This document shows positions 45,264 through 56,597 of a stretch of 64,000 nt of DNA, one piece after another. Position 1 is the first letter of the stretch. Each line of letters starts with the position of its first letter. The translations under genes and the position numbers were made by a program. The notes below the pieces were generated by a model that was given only the letters and a program-made list of their open reading frames with translations, did not search any database and was not told where the DNA came from. The stretch is from Xylona heveae TC161 (lineage: Eukaryota > Ascomycota > Xylonomycetes > Xylonales > Xylonaceae). The stretch spans positions 2,847,511 to 2,911,510 of the forward strand of contig NW_017264194.1 of NCBI RefSeq assembly GCF_001619985.1, in the 5' to 3' direction.

Positions 45264-47847
45264 ATGGTTCAATCGTACGTAAATGAATTCTTTAATTCTT
45301 CCTGAACAATATATGGTATGAATGAGCTCAAGCTAATGTCCTCGCAGCGCAGTTCTCGGTTTCCCCCGTATGGGTGAGAACCGTGACCTCAAGAAGGCCA
45401 CCGAAGCTTACTGGGGTGGAAAGATCTCCCAGCAGGACCTGCTCGCTGAGGGAAAGAGACTTCGTCTCGCTCACTGGAAGATCCAGAAGGCTGCCGGTGT
45501 CGACATCATCCCCAGCAATGACTTCTCTTTCTACGACCACGTCCTTGACCACATCCAGCTCTTCACTGTGCGTTTTCTCTCAAGTGTCCCTTTTTCCGAA
45601 ATCTGGATTAGTCACTGACAATCACATCTAGGCTGTCCCTGAGAGATACTCCAAGCACAAGCTTGCTCCCATTGACGAGTTCTTCGCCATGGGCCGTGGC
45701 CACCAGAAGCCCGCTACTGAGAACCAGTCTGCCGTTGACGTTCCTGCTCTGGTATTTCACCCTCATCTCCAAATTGGCGGGGAAAGACGAAAAAAATTGA
45801 CACTTTGCACAGGAAATGGTTAAGTGGTTCGACTCGAACTACCACTACGTCAAGCCTACCTTCCAGGATGGCCAGACCTTCAAGCTCCAGCCCAGCCCCA
45901 AGCCTGTGAACGACTTCCTCGAGGCCAAGGAGGCCGGTGTTGTTACCCGCCCTGTCATCCTCGGTCCCGTCTCGTTCCTTGCCCTTGGTAAGGCCGACCG
46001 TGGCCAGTCTGTTGACCCCATTTCCCTTCTCGACAAGCTGCTGCCCGTCTACGAGGAGCTCTTGGTCAAGCTCAAGGAGGCTGGCGCCGAGACTGTCCAG
46101 ATTGATGAGCCCATTCTCGTTCTTGACCTTGCTCCCAAGATCAAGGCCGCCTTCAAGCCTGCCTACGAGAAGATCTCTAGCCTGAGCGGCAAGATCCCCG
46201 AGGTTGTCCTTGCCACCTATTTCGGTGACATTGTTCACAACTTTGACGTCCTCCCTGCTCTGCAGAGCCTCTACGCTCTGCACGTGGACCTTGTCCGCCA
46301 CCCTGAACAGCTTGAGCCCGTCATTGCTAAGCTCGGCGCTAAGCAGACCCTGTCTGTTGGTGTCGTTGACGGCCGTAACATCTGGAAGACCAACTTCCAG
46401 AGAGCCATTGCCACCGTTGAGGCTGCCATCCACAAGCTCGGCAAGGAGCGCGTCATTGTTTCCAGCTCCAGCTCGCTTCTCCACGTCCCCCACACCTTGG
46501 ACAGCGAGAAGAAGCTCGACGCTGAGGTCAAGGACTGGTTCTCCTTCGCCATCCAGAAGGCTGGTGAGTTGGCTGTGATTGCCAAGGCTGTCACTGAGGG
46601 CCCCGCCGCTGTCCGCGAGCAGCTCGAGGCCAACGCCAAGTCCATGGAGTCTCGTGCCAGCTCCAAGCGCACCAACGACCCTGCTGTCAAGGAGCGTCAG
46701 GCCAAGGTCACTGAGGGCATGCACGACCGCAAGTCCGGCTTTGACGTCCGTTATGCTGAGCAGAAGAAGCACCTCAGCTTGCCCCTCTTCCCCACCACCA
46801 CCATCGGTTCCTTCCCTCAGACCAAGGAGATCCGTATCCAGCGTAACAAATTCGCCAAGGGTGAGATCACCGCTGAGCAGTACGAGCGCTTCATTGAGAA
46901 GGAGATTGAGGAGGTTGTCCGCATCCAGGAGGAGCTTGACCTTGATGTCCTTGTGCACGGTGAGCCCGAGCGTAACGACATGGTGCAATACTTCGGTGAG
47001 CGCCTTACTGGTTACGTTTTCACCACCCACGCCTGGGTTCAGAGCTACGGATCCCGTTGCGTGCGTCCCCCGATCATTGTCGGTGACATTTCCCGTCCTG
47101 CTCCCATGACCGTCAAGGAGTCCAAGTTTGCTGCTTCCGTTGCCAAGAAGCCCATGAAGGGTATGCTTACTGGTCCCATCACTTGCTTGCGGTGGTCTTT
47201 CCCCCGTGACGATGTCCACCAGTCTGTCCAGGCTCAGCAGCTCGCTCTTGCCCTCCGCGACGAGGTCGTTGACCTTGAGGCCGCTGGCATCTACGTCATC
47301 CAGGTCGACGAGCCTGCTCTCCGTGAGGGTCTCCCGCTCCGTGCTGGTACTGAGCGTGAGAAGTACCTCCAGTGGGCTGTGCAGTCTTTCCGTCTCTCGA
47401 CTGCTGGTGTCGAGGACTCGACTCAGATCCACTCTCACTTCTGCTACTCTGAGTTCCAGGACTTCTTCCACGCCATTGCTGCTCTCGACGCCGACGTCCT
47501 CTCGATTGAGAACAGCAAGAGTGATGCCAAGCTCCTCAAGGTCTTCGTCGACGAGTCTTACCCCCGCCACATTGGCCCTGGTGTCTTTGACATCCACTCC
47601 CCCCGTGTTCCCAGCGAGGAGGAGATCAAGACCCGCATCGAGGAGATGATCCAGTAAGTTTTATTGAAACCATTTGAGAAAGAAGGAACCTGGTAACTAA
47701 CATGATCAATCTAGGTACCTCAAGCCTGAGCAGCTCTGGATCAACCCCGACTGCGGTCTCAAGACTCGCCAGTGGGCTGAGACCAAGCTCCAGTTGACCA
47801 ACATGGTCAACGCGGCCAAGTTCTACCGCCAGAAGTTCTCTGCCTAA
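45264..47847 (+). CDS. met6: Cobalamin-independent methionine synthase (MetE/Met6)
   Basis: Five exons: 45264-45274, 45348-45567, 45632-45751, 45813-47653, 47715-47847; 774 residues, close to the family norm of about 765. The first exon is only 11 nt (MVQ plus two bases), joined to [20 protein letters not shown]. The N-terminal barrel includes [12 protein letters not shown]; the catalytic C-terminal barrel starts at [62 protein letters not shown] and [10 protein letters not shown] follow, the last with two of the zinc ligands; [11 protein letters not shown] in the final exon supplies the last Cys ligand. The enzyme moves a methyl group from 5-methyltetrahydrofolate (polyglutamate) to homocysteine to make methionine in the cytosol. 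Codon use is sharply biased to C-ending codons, a sign of high expression, and creates a long antisense frame that is not a gene. Confidence 0.98.
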
Positions 47848-48902
47848 GTCAGCTCGCAACAGCTGCAAATTTCTGGAAGTGACATGATATGATGTCATTC
47901 CTTAACGCCGATTTGTATGAAACAAAAAGTGTGCTTTTCAACATGGGAATCAGCCAGGTACTGGGAAAGATATCTGCTAGTATTTAAATTTTGGGTTAAG
48001 ATTCACACAAAAGCGGGGTTGTTGTCTATGTGTGTGGGTGTGCGGGCTCGATTTCAACATCGGCGTTTTACTGAGCGGATATTGGGGGAATATTATTGCG
48101 TTTTTAAGCCATTCCCGAGGGAAAAGTCTCGTTTGTCTTTTTGTTGTTAGATGATTTCCCCTTTTATGTTGCTTATTTTCCTCTTGTCCATTTTTTTCAA
48201 CTCAACGATATCACTTGCGGTTCATCCCCGGAGTGCAAGGTCATTTTTCATGATCGTCATGCCCATTTTAATCCATGGAGGCTAGAGTAGAAAGACTTTC
48301 TAGCTATTATGAACAAATTAGAAAAACTTCAAATCACTCTCAAATGGTCTCCACGTCTGGAGTGACGTTGTCACCGTGCATGTTGAATATGCACCCTAGT
48401 TCATGTATTTATCCGCGTTAATACACAAGGTAGTCAATCTCCTATTTATGTACTTGCATATACCGCACTGCAAATCGACTGGCCGAGGTCCATTGCCTCC
48501 TACCGTGTCAAATCCAAAATAAGTCTTGTCTGTCGATTTGTCTGTACAAAAAAGTGAAAACGATGAATGGCATGAGATAAATCCAAGAAAAGAATGTAGA
48601 AAACAAACTCCCCCCGAAAACCCCCAGAACAAAGAGTAATAACTTGCGCCGAGTCGAGAATGATATGGGAAGAAAGAGAGAAAAAACGCCCGAAAACGGT
48701 GGATTGGGTGATTCCCAAAGTATGAAGATTGGAAAAGAAAAAAATTGAAACATCCACTACACTTCATCTACTTTCTCTATCGGTATCAGTACAGTATCAT
48801 CAATCCGTCGTTAGGTGTTTCCGCTATAAGACAAAATCAAACCACACGACTTCAACGGGACCACATGAGACACAGTCGACACTACTATGTGGATCATGTG
48901 GG
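47848..48902. other. Convergent intergenic region
   Basis: 3' flanks of methionine synthase (+) and the TCP11-family gene (-). Several short frames at 48396-48767 in different phases lack motifs. No gene seen. Confidence 0.6.
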
Positions 48903-51900
48903 TCATGTGAAGGATGATGACGACGATGGCGGTGCGCCAGCAACTTGTGCTGCAACAGCATCATACCACATGCCATGTGCTTTGCGGTCGACGTCGGCGA
49001 CTTTGCTTAGCTGTTCGACAATGTTGCCAATCATGCTGACGAACTCGGGCAGTCCGGACCCAGCGAGTCCTTCGCTGGCGGTCGTGGCGTGGCGGACGCG
49101 CTCGCCTGCCGAGGTTGCGGAGAGGCGACTGAAGACGTGAGTGCGCAGGCGTTGGAGGAGGAGACGCATGACTGGATCGGAGAATGGTGCGGTTGGTGAC
49201 GTTGCGGCAGAGGCAGAGGAAGAGGATGAAGTTGAAGATGAAGAGGACGGCGGGAGAAGTCCGATTGCCCGTCTGGCTTGGCCTAGGACTCTGGCAATGG
49301 TATTGGCCAATTGGGCTCTCGTTTGGGGCGGCATGGCGTGTGATGATTCAATAATCGACTGGATCTGGGTTGCGGTACCGGCGTCTTCGCGATAAGGTGC
49401 TAGCCCAAGGGCTGCTGTTGGAGCGTTGGCGCTGATGTGGTTGCTGTTATGATGATGACCGCCGCGCTCTCTCATCTCTCTCATCTCGCTTCTTTCGCCG
49501 CCGGCCAAGGTCTCCCATATCCGAACCGCTTCCTGTTTCCATTGTGACCGAACGTCCCGCTTGAGCAGATTCTTCGCAGTCAAGAGGATGGCTCCGACGA
49601 CGACTATCCTCAGCGTATCTCGGCGGGAGGCTTCGAGACGGTTATGGTCCAACTGCAGGGTTTCTGGCAGATCAGAAACCGGCAAGGGCCCAACAGAGAT
49701 TGCCAGGTTGACAAGACCGTGCATGTAAATCTTCTCCGCAGTCGGACGACTGCCAGGGTGCATGATCCCTTGTGGATCTCTGCGCTCTGCCTCCTCCATA
49801 AGCTGTGTGCGTGATGCCATCCACCATCGGTGTGTCTTTTCGAGTGTGTGCACGCCGTTTTGCAAATCTTCGGCAAAGCGTCTGGCTTCGTAACCAGGAG
49901 CATCTTTGATTAGAGCCGGGGCACTCTCGTGCATGAGGAAATTGCAATAATCCAAGCAGAGGAGGTCAAGCCCATGCATGATGCGAGCCAAACGGTCGGT
50001 CCAGTCGCCGGTGTCGTCCTGAGTAAGGCGCTTGATCTCCTCATCCCGGAATGGCGCACAGAGCCGGGGCAGCATCGTCGACATGAAAGCAAAAAACTTG
50101 TCAAATGAAAAAGTACCCCTCGAGGTCTCGTTTGCAATCACAGTAGGGTCAAGGACTTCCGAAACTAGCTTGTAAGTTGAGCTACCGTGCATCAGGAGTC
50201 GGAGCAGTCGCCGTCGAATATTATCTGCAATGGCGAGCGTCCAAGGGTGCCCCATTTGCGCAGCCGCATCATTCTTCATGCTTTGATAGATGGCACGTCG
50301 CATTTGGAGCATAGCTTCTGATGGGACTTCCATTTCTAATCTAAAGCGTTTGTTAATGGCAAGTTCATGGAGCAAAGTCCGGTTCTCCGGAATGGGCGAT
50401 TCAATCTTTTGTAACTGGTCCGACTGTACAGACCGTCGGCGCGAATTGGCATGTGCAGACGCAGTTATAGGTGGGTTTAGTCGGGATTGCAAGGTTTCTG
50501 CTGCGGCAGATGACGGTTGGGGCGAAGGGCTTTGCATCTCAGCCGATGATTGAGCCCCCTCTGTGGGTTGACGCTGTTCAGAGGATCCAGTAACCCCTCG
50601 CGGCGTGGCCACAGCCCCCTCTGGTGCTGCCCGCTGACCACGTACTTTTCGCGATTCTTTGATTGCTTGCAGGACAAGAGATCGGGCCTTCTCATGGCCG
50701 ACAAGGCGCTTCATCCTAGCAAATAACACTGCTTGGTTGTCACGGATGCCCTTTTCATATTCCGCCGCCACGCTGGGATGGTCGTCCTTGACCTTGCTCC
50801 AAATAGAGTCAAGCTCAACAAATTGTGCAACCATGGTCTCTATCAGTGCAGTGGCATCACAAGACTTCCATGCCTTGAATGCTGAGAGAAATGCGGCATA
50901 AGCGTGGGAGAGTGCATCGAGCTCTGGTTCCGGTGGTGTATAGTGATTTTCCGGCGTGAGCATTGAAAGAAGTCGCTCAAAAGAGATGAGCAAGTCCTTT
51001 GATTTAGTTATAAGATCCTGTACCAAATTAGTGAGATTGATATCCCATCTGGACAGCCTGAATTTTTAAAAGTTTCTCGGGGTCCAGAAGCTCACCTTTT
51101 CTTGCTCGCCATCGTTGCCAAGCACATGAGTTGGATGGCCTAAGATGAGGAAGGAGCTCAGAAACGTCCTCACAGCCAACTTCTCGCCGAGTGGTCCACC
51201 CTGCTCATCCCGGACTCCACATAGCTTGAGGAGCTTGGAGGTTGCAGAAAGGACTCGATCCTGCGAGAGTAAAGCGCCAACCTGTTCAAATGTTGTGTCG
51301 TGAATTGCTTCAATGCTGAGCTCCAGCGACTGAAAGTCATTAATCACACGTCTTCGGCGCCGATCTCTCCACATCCCTTGTATTCGGGCAGCGGCAGTCT
51401 CCTCATCTATAAAGCCAGAGGCCTCTGACGCCATGGGCTTGACCTCGACTGTGGATGATGGGACACTTGCGGTTCTTGTCCTCCGGCCATTTCGCCGATT
51501 ATATTCGAGCCTCCTTCGCTCCGCTTCGGCGTGCCTCTCCTTCATTTCCATCTTGAGCCTTCTTTCCTCTGCCGCCTTCTTCTCTTTTGTTTCCTCTGCA
51601 ATCTTCTTGGCACGCCTCACTTCCTCGGCGCAGGCGGCGGTCACCTGTGCAAGGTATCGCTCTCGCGCTTTTTGTGCGGCCAGCGCTCTGGCTTCTAGGT
51701 TTGACGGACGCAGGGCAGCTTTAGCTACAGCTGCCCGCAATCGGACCTTTTCTACATGGGCAGCCCGATCAGCGAGCCGTGCTTTACGGTCCTCGAGAAT
51801 GGATGCTCGGCGCAGGTGTTGCGCGACACAAGTGCTCTGTGACGACTCTCTAGCGCGACGAGAGCGACTGGACTGGTGCGAGTGTGTAGACGAAATAGAA

Positions 51901-52121
51901 GTGCGACGAGATGAGGCGTTCGATGTTGATCGCCGTACGTTTGTGAGCCGACAGAAACGGGCGGCAATGCGCGGAGGTAGCGCGGGATTAATTGCAGGGT
52001 CGTCCTCTGCATTAACTTCGTCAGAAACCAGTAGGTCGGTGACGTCTGACAATCCGGGAGAAGCAAGCTCGAGGTTGGAGTCCTGCGAGTCGAGCTCGAG
52101 CTTCGGCGACGGCGGGCGCAT
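48903..52121 (-). CDS. TCP11/Sok1 family protein with IQ motif
   Basis: Two exons, 52121-51096 and 51017-48903, joined in phase 0 (GTGAGC donor, GGTACAG acceptor), 1046 residues. The N-terminus is Ser/Arg-rich. A basic coiled coil spans about 110-215 (RKARLADRAAHVEKVRLRAA, KEKKAAEERRLKMEMKER). An IQ-like segment at about 241-258 (EETAAARIQGMWRDRRRR) could bind calmodulin. The TCP11 domain begins around residue 550 (LLHELAINKRFRLEMEVPSE) and includes HPWTLAIADNIRRRLLRLL, DWTDRLARIMHGLDLLCLDY, HTLEKTHRWWMASRTQLMEE and HGLVNLAISVGPLPVSDLPE. Yeast Sok1 was found as a suppressor of cAMP-dependent kinase loss; mammalian TCP11 also links to cAMP signalling in sperm. The fungal role beyond this is unknown. 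A Ser-rich linker (SSSSSTSSSSSASAATS) precedes the final helix bundle. Confidence 0.9.
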
Positions 52122-52792
52122 GGCTGTTAAGTTAATGGGGGGCGGTTCTTTCGCCCACCAGGGACTTGGTTCAAGTCAAGAAGAGTAAGAGGTCTAGTTC
52201 CAAAGACAATTAAGTGCCGTCTGTTGTTCGTCCACTCAAGGATGGAGTTATCCAAGGATTGAAGAGGCTCGTCTCCAAATGTTCCGTCGAAACAGAGTTG
52301 ATATTAAGCCCGCGAGGCTTCCAAACCAAGTCCGTCACCGTCTCGGGACCTCCGTTGGCCGCGTGCGTGGGATGCCTGTCGCATGCGGCGACCCAACCCC
52401 CTCTAAATCTTGAGGATTAGCTTTATCGTCCAGCTAAGCGACCTGCCCCCTCCAGATCAGCAAAATTGGATATCTGGCTCTCTATACGCCCAGCACTTAC
52501 CAAGTATCGTCGTAAATGTTAAAGCGTATTGCTGGAAGTTCTTGGGGACGATAAACTTAGGTAGGCCGACCCTGAATGAATATGTATGCGTAACGATGAA
52601 TTTCCTTCTTTGGCCTTCTACGCAGCTCCAGCGATGGAGACCAAAGAGGAAGACTGGAGACGAGGGACGGGAGCCGACCAGTTTCAAGTGTTAGAGCTGC
52701 CCGAGCCACAGCCGGGAACCGACCCGTTTCCAGGCTAATTTATAAGCAGAAGTGTATCGATATGCCACTTAAGCAGTGATATCGTATTGTGA

Positions 52793-52954
52793 TTACTGAA
52801 AAAGGAGTATTTCATAAAATTCGGTCAACTAAGCTTCAGCAAATATCAGCTTGGAGTCATCACCGTGAAAGGCTCTCGTCTGGATGATAGGAATAACGAC
52901 ATGCTCCTCACTGTGCTGATGACTGAAGTCATCCAGATGGGCTACTATTTTTGA
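52793..52954 (+). other. Short coding-like open frame (53 codons)
   Basis: Stop-bounded plus-strand frame with protein-like composition (KEYFIKFGQLSFSKYQLGVI, TVKGSRLDDRNNDMLLTVLM, TEVIQMGYYF). No early ATG and no recognised family. Could be an exon or remnant of a gene. Confidence 0.2.
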
Positions 52955-53286
52955 AGAGCCCGAGTCGCCCGCTCTGCTATTCACTGGCAGATGCGGTCTT
53001 CTGAAACAAGACTCATGTGACGTGACGGAGCTTAAAATTTGATCATCTTTTGCATAAGTGCCATACCTCGATATGCTTAAGGGTCAAGCTAACCAGCTTC
53101 GACAACTGAGGGTGCGAGAGACAATCCCTGTAGGGTCGGAATCAATAATTGGCCATGTATGATTTAAGAGGGCGTCTCAGTGCGCATTCATTCGTCCATT
53201 GAGCTATCAATTTGTTCGCGTTGTTGAACTAAGAGTCTTATCATTTGCGTTTCAGCGCTGTACTTGTATTCAATGTCTTACTCTAG

Positions 53287-53553
53287 TCTGAGCGGCACTG
53301 GCAACAGACGCAGGCGCCGACGCCGCACACAAGAGCGGAAAACAAGACCCGAGAGGTCCGGGCCGGCGATGAGAAGAATGACGATATCTTGCTGTCCATG
53401 GTTGAGTTGTTCGGTCCCAACTCTGCGCAACCCCCTGGCCCTGACTCTTGCTGTCACGAGACTGGGGAGACTGTAGGTGAAGACCATGATGATCTTACGT
53501 CAGTGGTACCAGTCCCCGTACTCAACAATATGTTGGATCACGTTCAGTATTGA
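53287..53553 (+). other. Coding-like open frame (88 codons), possible last exon
   Basis: Stop-bounded plus-strand frame whose product is hydrophilic and protein-like: ENKTREVRAGDEKNDDILLS, MVELFGPNSAQPPGPDSCCH, ETGETVGEDHDDLTSVVPVP, LNNMLDHVQY. A CAACAG acceptor-like site inside it is in phase. No upstream exon or family was found. Confidence 0.25.
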
Positions 53554-55522
53554 TATATGGTTACACATCGCCTAGACGATTTAAATTCCGATTTACTTTT
53601 GGAATATCTCCGAGGGAGATCTGCCAGTTGCCATTGGACACAAGTGCCGCAGCGTCTTTATATCGGATCGCTCGGTCCAAACCGCCCACTCATCCCTCTG
53701 GTCCGTTTTGAGTGCAAGCTTCTCAGTTACCGTATTAAAATTTTCTTTCATGTTCTCTTACTTGCTTTTCTTGCGCGTCTATTTCGTCCTGGCCACAATG
53801 AGGTGTTGAGATTGCTACTCTAGAAGTGATCTGCTACATCATTCTTACCAAGAATGCATAACCCACAAGGCCCAGCCCCGCCAGGAATTGTCCTGTGCGT
53901 AACGGTCCTAGTCATTAAGAGCTGTGATTAATTCCGTTGACGGAACAGGTTTCCCTATACGAATCTTGTCGCATTGTGCCTTTCCTTTTGTCTTTTTTGA
54001 CGGCTTCCCTGTCATGAATCGGAAGATTTTTCTCTTCCCCCCTCCATCTCGGAATGGGCGTGAGCGTCTGTGGGAAAATATATTATGATTCTGTTGATGA
54101 GGCGTTGTAAAGATACCCCCAGCAAACATTGCTCATCCCTAAGCCCATTCCTTCTACGGAATATGTTTTTTTTTTCCCTGAAGAATCTTGACTTGTTGTT
54201 CCCTTGTTTCGAAGAAATATATATACATACCTTGCATCATGTGCTTCGCCAATGTTCTTGGTGTCTTCCCCGTTCGTCGCCTTTTTCGCTTCGAGAGGCG
54301 GGTCACGGCTCGCCCCGTTGTCGCAGGCCGTCGCACCAGCGTTTTGTGTCATTCCTTGCTTCAAAGACTAACCTCACCGACTGTATCAACCAGAGAGGAA
54401 CATCGGGTCTTCGGGAAGAACAGCTCCCTTACTGTTGTACAATACACGCATGAGCAAGCCCTCGGGAACCACTTGTTGTCAAAAACGACCCCACAAAATA
54501 AACACTCAAAGTGCGAGAATTGGCCCACCAAGGCAATTTTTGCCGTACTGAATGAGCCATGGTTTCCTATCGGGTTTACCTACGCTATTGGACGATAGTG
54601 CTGGAAAGGGCTGGAGAAAGAAACGCATCCGTAACTAGTTAAAAGGGGTTTAAATGCGGAGAGAGTAAGTCACCATGAAGCACAAGCATTTGGATCACAC
54701 AGGCATAAAGGATGGTATCAAATATTTCAACGGTCCGGCAGCGCTTATCGCTCTGATGGACACACGTAATACAAATGAAACAAACTTGGAACGCTCCGAC
54801 TCCAGATCCTAGTAGCTCCTGTCGCAGATGAAATTTCCATCATGTAGGTGATACGCCGTATCAAAGGGGATTGTTGAAGTGGTGCAATAAGATAAACAGT
54901 GAAGGACCTAAATCCAGCACGATTGCATGGCATTAGTGTGGGACGAAAGATCAACGCACAATGATGATTTCAAAAAAGGAACGTTGTCGGTTGCATTGCG
55001 ATTGAGGTGTGGAAAGCTGTTGGGCATTGAGAGAAACGACAAGCGCCAATTGAAACAGTAAAATATTTGGCAGTGTACACGAATATCGCATGGCTGGTCG
55101 AAATGCATCGGAACCTGCATTCTCATGTTCCAATCCACTCGTTCCCTCGACGCAATTCGCTTTTTTGAAATCTTTTTTTTTTTCTTTTCTTTGGTGCGAT
55201 ATTGTCCCCTTCTTTTCCAGCGAGCCCGCCCGCAATCAAGAATGGAATAAAAATAGGAGAGCAATCGTAAAGGTAAAATATGATGCAAAGAATTCAAGAT
55301 ATAGACAGATGAGTTATCGATGCTGTCCACGTATCCCGAACAGCACGATTCCCCGTCAAATTGACAAAAATCTTGAACAAGAGAAGAGAAACATATGAGA
55401 TGTGAGCTCAGCCCCGGTAACAACCATTCCAGCACGTCCAGCGCGAAGTTTGCCTCTACGAAATGTTTCCAACCAAGGCAAATGGCAACAGGAATCAGCG
55501 CTTAGAGAACCATGAAAATCGC

Positions 55523-56597
55523 TTAACGGCGGCTGTAGCCGGTGGGCTTGATACCCTGGGTCAGGGTAACGAAGCCGGTGCTGGCATAAGTTGTCCAGGT
55601 TCCATTGCCGTAGGGAGCGCTGGAAGAGACGGTTGGCAGAGCGCTCGTTGAGCTGCTTGAGCTCTCGATGGTGGCAGGGGTGGAGGTGCTGGCTCCAGCG
55701 GTCTAAAATATATGGTGAGCTGAGAGCACTTGGTTAAAGTGCCGGAAAGTTACTTACCACAGTGACGGTCGACTGTGCAGTCACGGTGACAGTGACCTGA
55801 GATGGGCAGCTACCGCCAGCACCGGCAGATCCGGAAGCAGCAGAGGCAGCAGAGGCAGCAGAGCCAGAGGCAGAGCTGGCGGCAGCACCAACGGAGCCAC
55901 TGGTTGCGGCGGGTGTCACCGTAACGGTGCGGGTAGAAGTCGAGGTCGACTGCACGGTGGTGATGGGAGTGCTGGAAGAGACAGGGGCAGCCGAGGTGGC
56001 ATAAACAGTCTGGGTCAAAATGTTAGTTATATTCGACCATGGTATTTCTGAGTGGCATCTCCTTACGAAAGTCTCCGTCTCATAAGAAGTGTGCTTGACC
56101 GTGGTGGTCACCACGCTGGTGGAGGAGCCAGTGCCAAGAGTGTAGGTCAAGGTGCTGTTGGTGATCTTGCTGGACACAGAGGTGGTAGGGACCGGGCTCG
56201 AAGTGATGATGCTTGAAGCTGCGCTAGAGGCGGGAGAAGCAGCAGCAGCGGTGGACGAGGCCGCAGGACCCTCCGTCTCGGTGACGGGGCAGACAGTGGT
56301 CGAGATGGCAATGGTAGAAGTGATGACCTTGGTCGAGTGCGCAGGGCAGTCGGTGACAGTAGGCGCGCAGCTGGTGACGGTGAACTCCTGCGTCGAGTAG
56401 ACGGTAGAGGTGGTCAAGGCCGGGGCTGAAGTGGGAGCCGTAACCAAGGGTGCAGACGGAGCAGTGGGTGCAGCCACGCTGGTTCCATTGCCAAAGGCCC
56501 GGGCTTGGAGATGGTGAGGGCTGTGGAGGTGGCGCGCCTGAGAGGCGGTTGCCAGGGCCGCAACGAGAGCGACGCTCAACTTGCTAAGAATCTGCAT
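55523..56597 (-). CDS. Secreted Ser/Thr-rich cell-wall-type protein
   Basis: Three exons: 56597-56067, 56009-55758, 55702-55523, 320 residues. A clear signal peptide ([20 protein letters not shown], cleavage near residue 21) is followed by [12 protein letters not shown], which contains a possible Kex2-like or propeptide region. The body is dominated by Thr, Ser, Val and Ala with the motifs [20 protein letters not shown] and [14 protein letters not shown] seen in many fungal wall and adhesin-like proteins, then [11 protein letters not shown] and an Ala/Ser/Gly run. The C-terminus ([24 protein letters not shown]) lacks the hydrophobic tail of a GPI signal, so the protein is probably secreted or linked to the wall by other means. 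Heavy O-glycosylation is expected. Both introns have good CTAAC-type branch sites. Function not known. Confidence 0.87.

Larger units (their letters stand above)
52122..55522. other. Gene-poor region with two short coding-like frames
   Basis: About 3.4 kb without a complete gene. Protein-like open stretches lie at 52793-52954 (53 codons) and 53287-53553 (88 codons), listed below. Frames at 53557-53823, 54070-54598 and 54908-55435 have no motifs. Probably the promoter of the TCP11-family gene on the left and the 3' flank of the wall-protein gene on the right. Confidence 0.5.

Noticed and set aside
45714-47597. 627-codon open frame antisense to methionine synthase
   Set aside because: It is a mirror of the extreme codon bias of the met6 gene (C-ending codons leave the antisense frame free of stops). 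Its product is Leu/Val/Asp/Gly-rich without any motif.
54908-55435. 175-codon minus-strand frame
   Set aside because: Composition is AT-driven, there is no domain, and no intron or homologous motif could be found.
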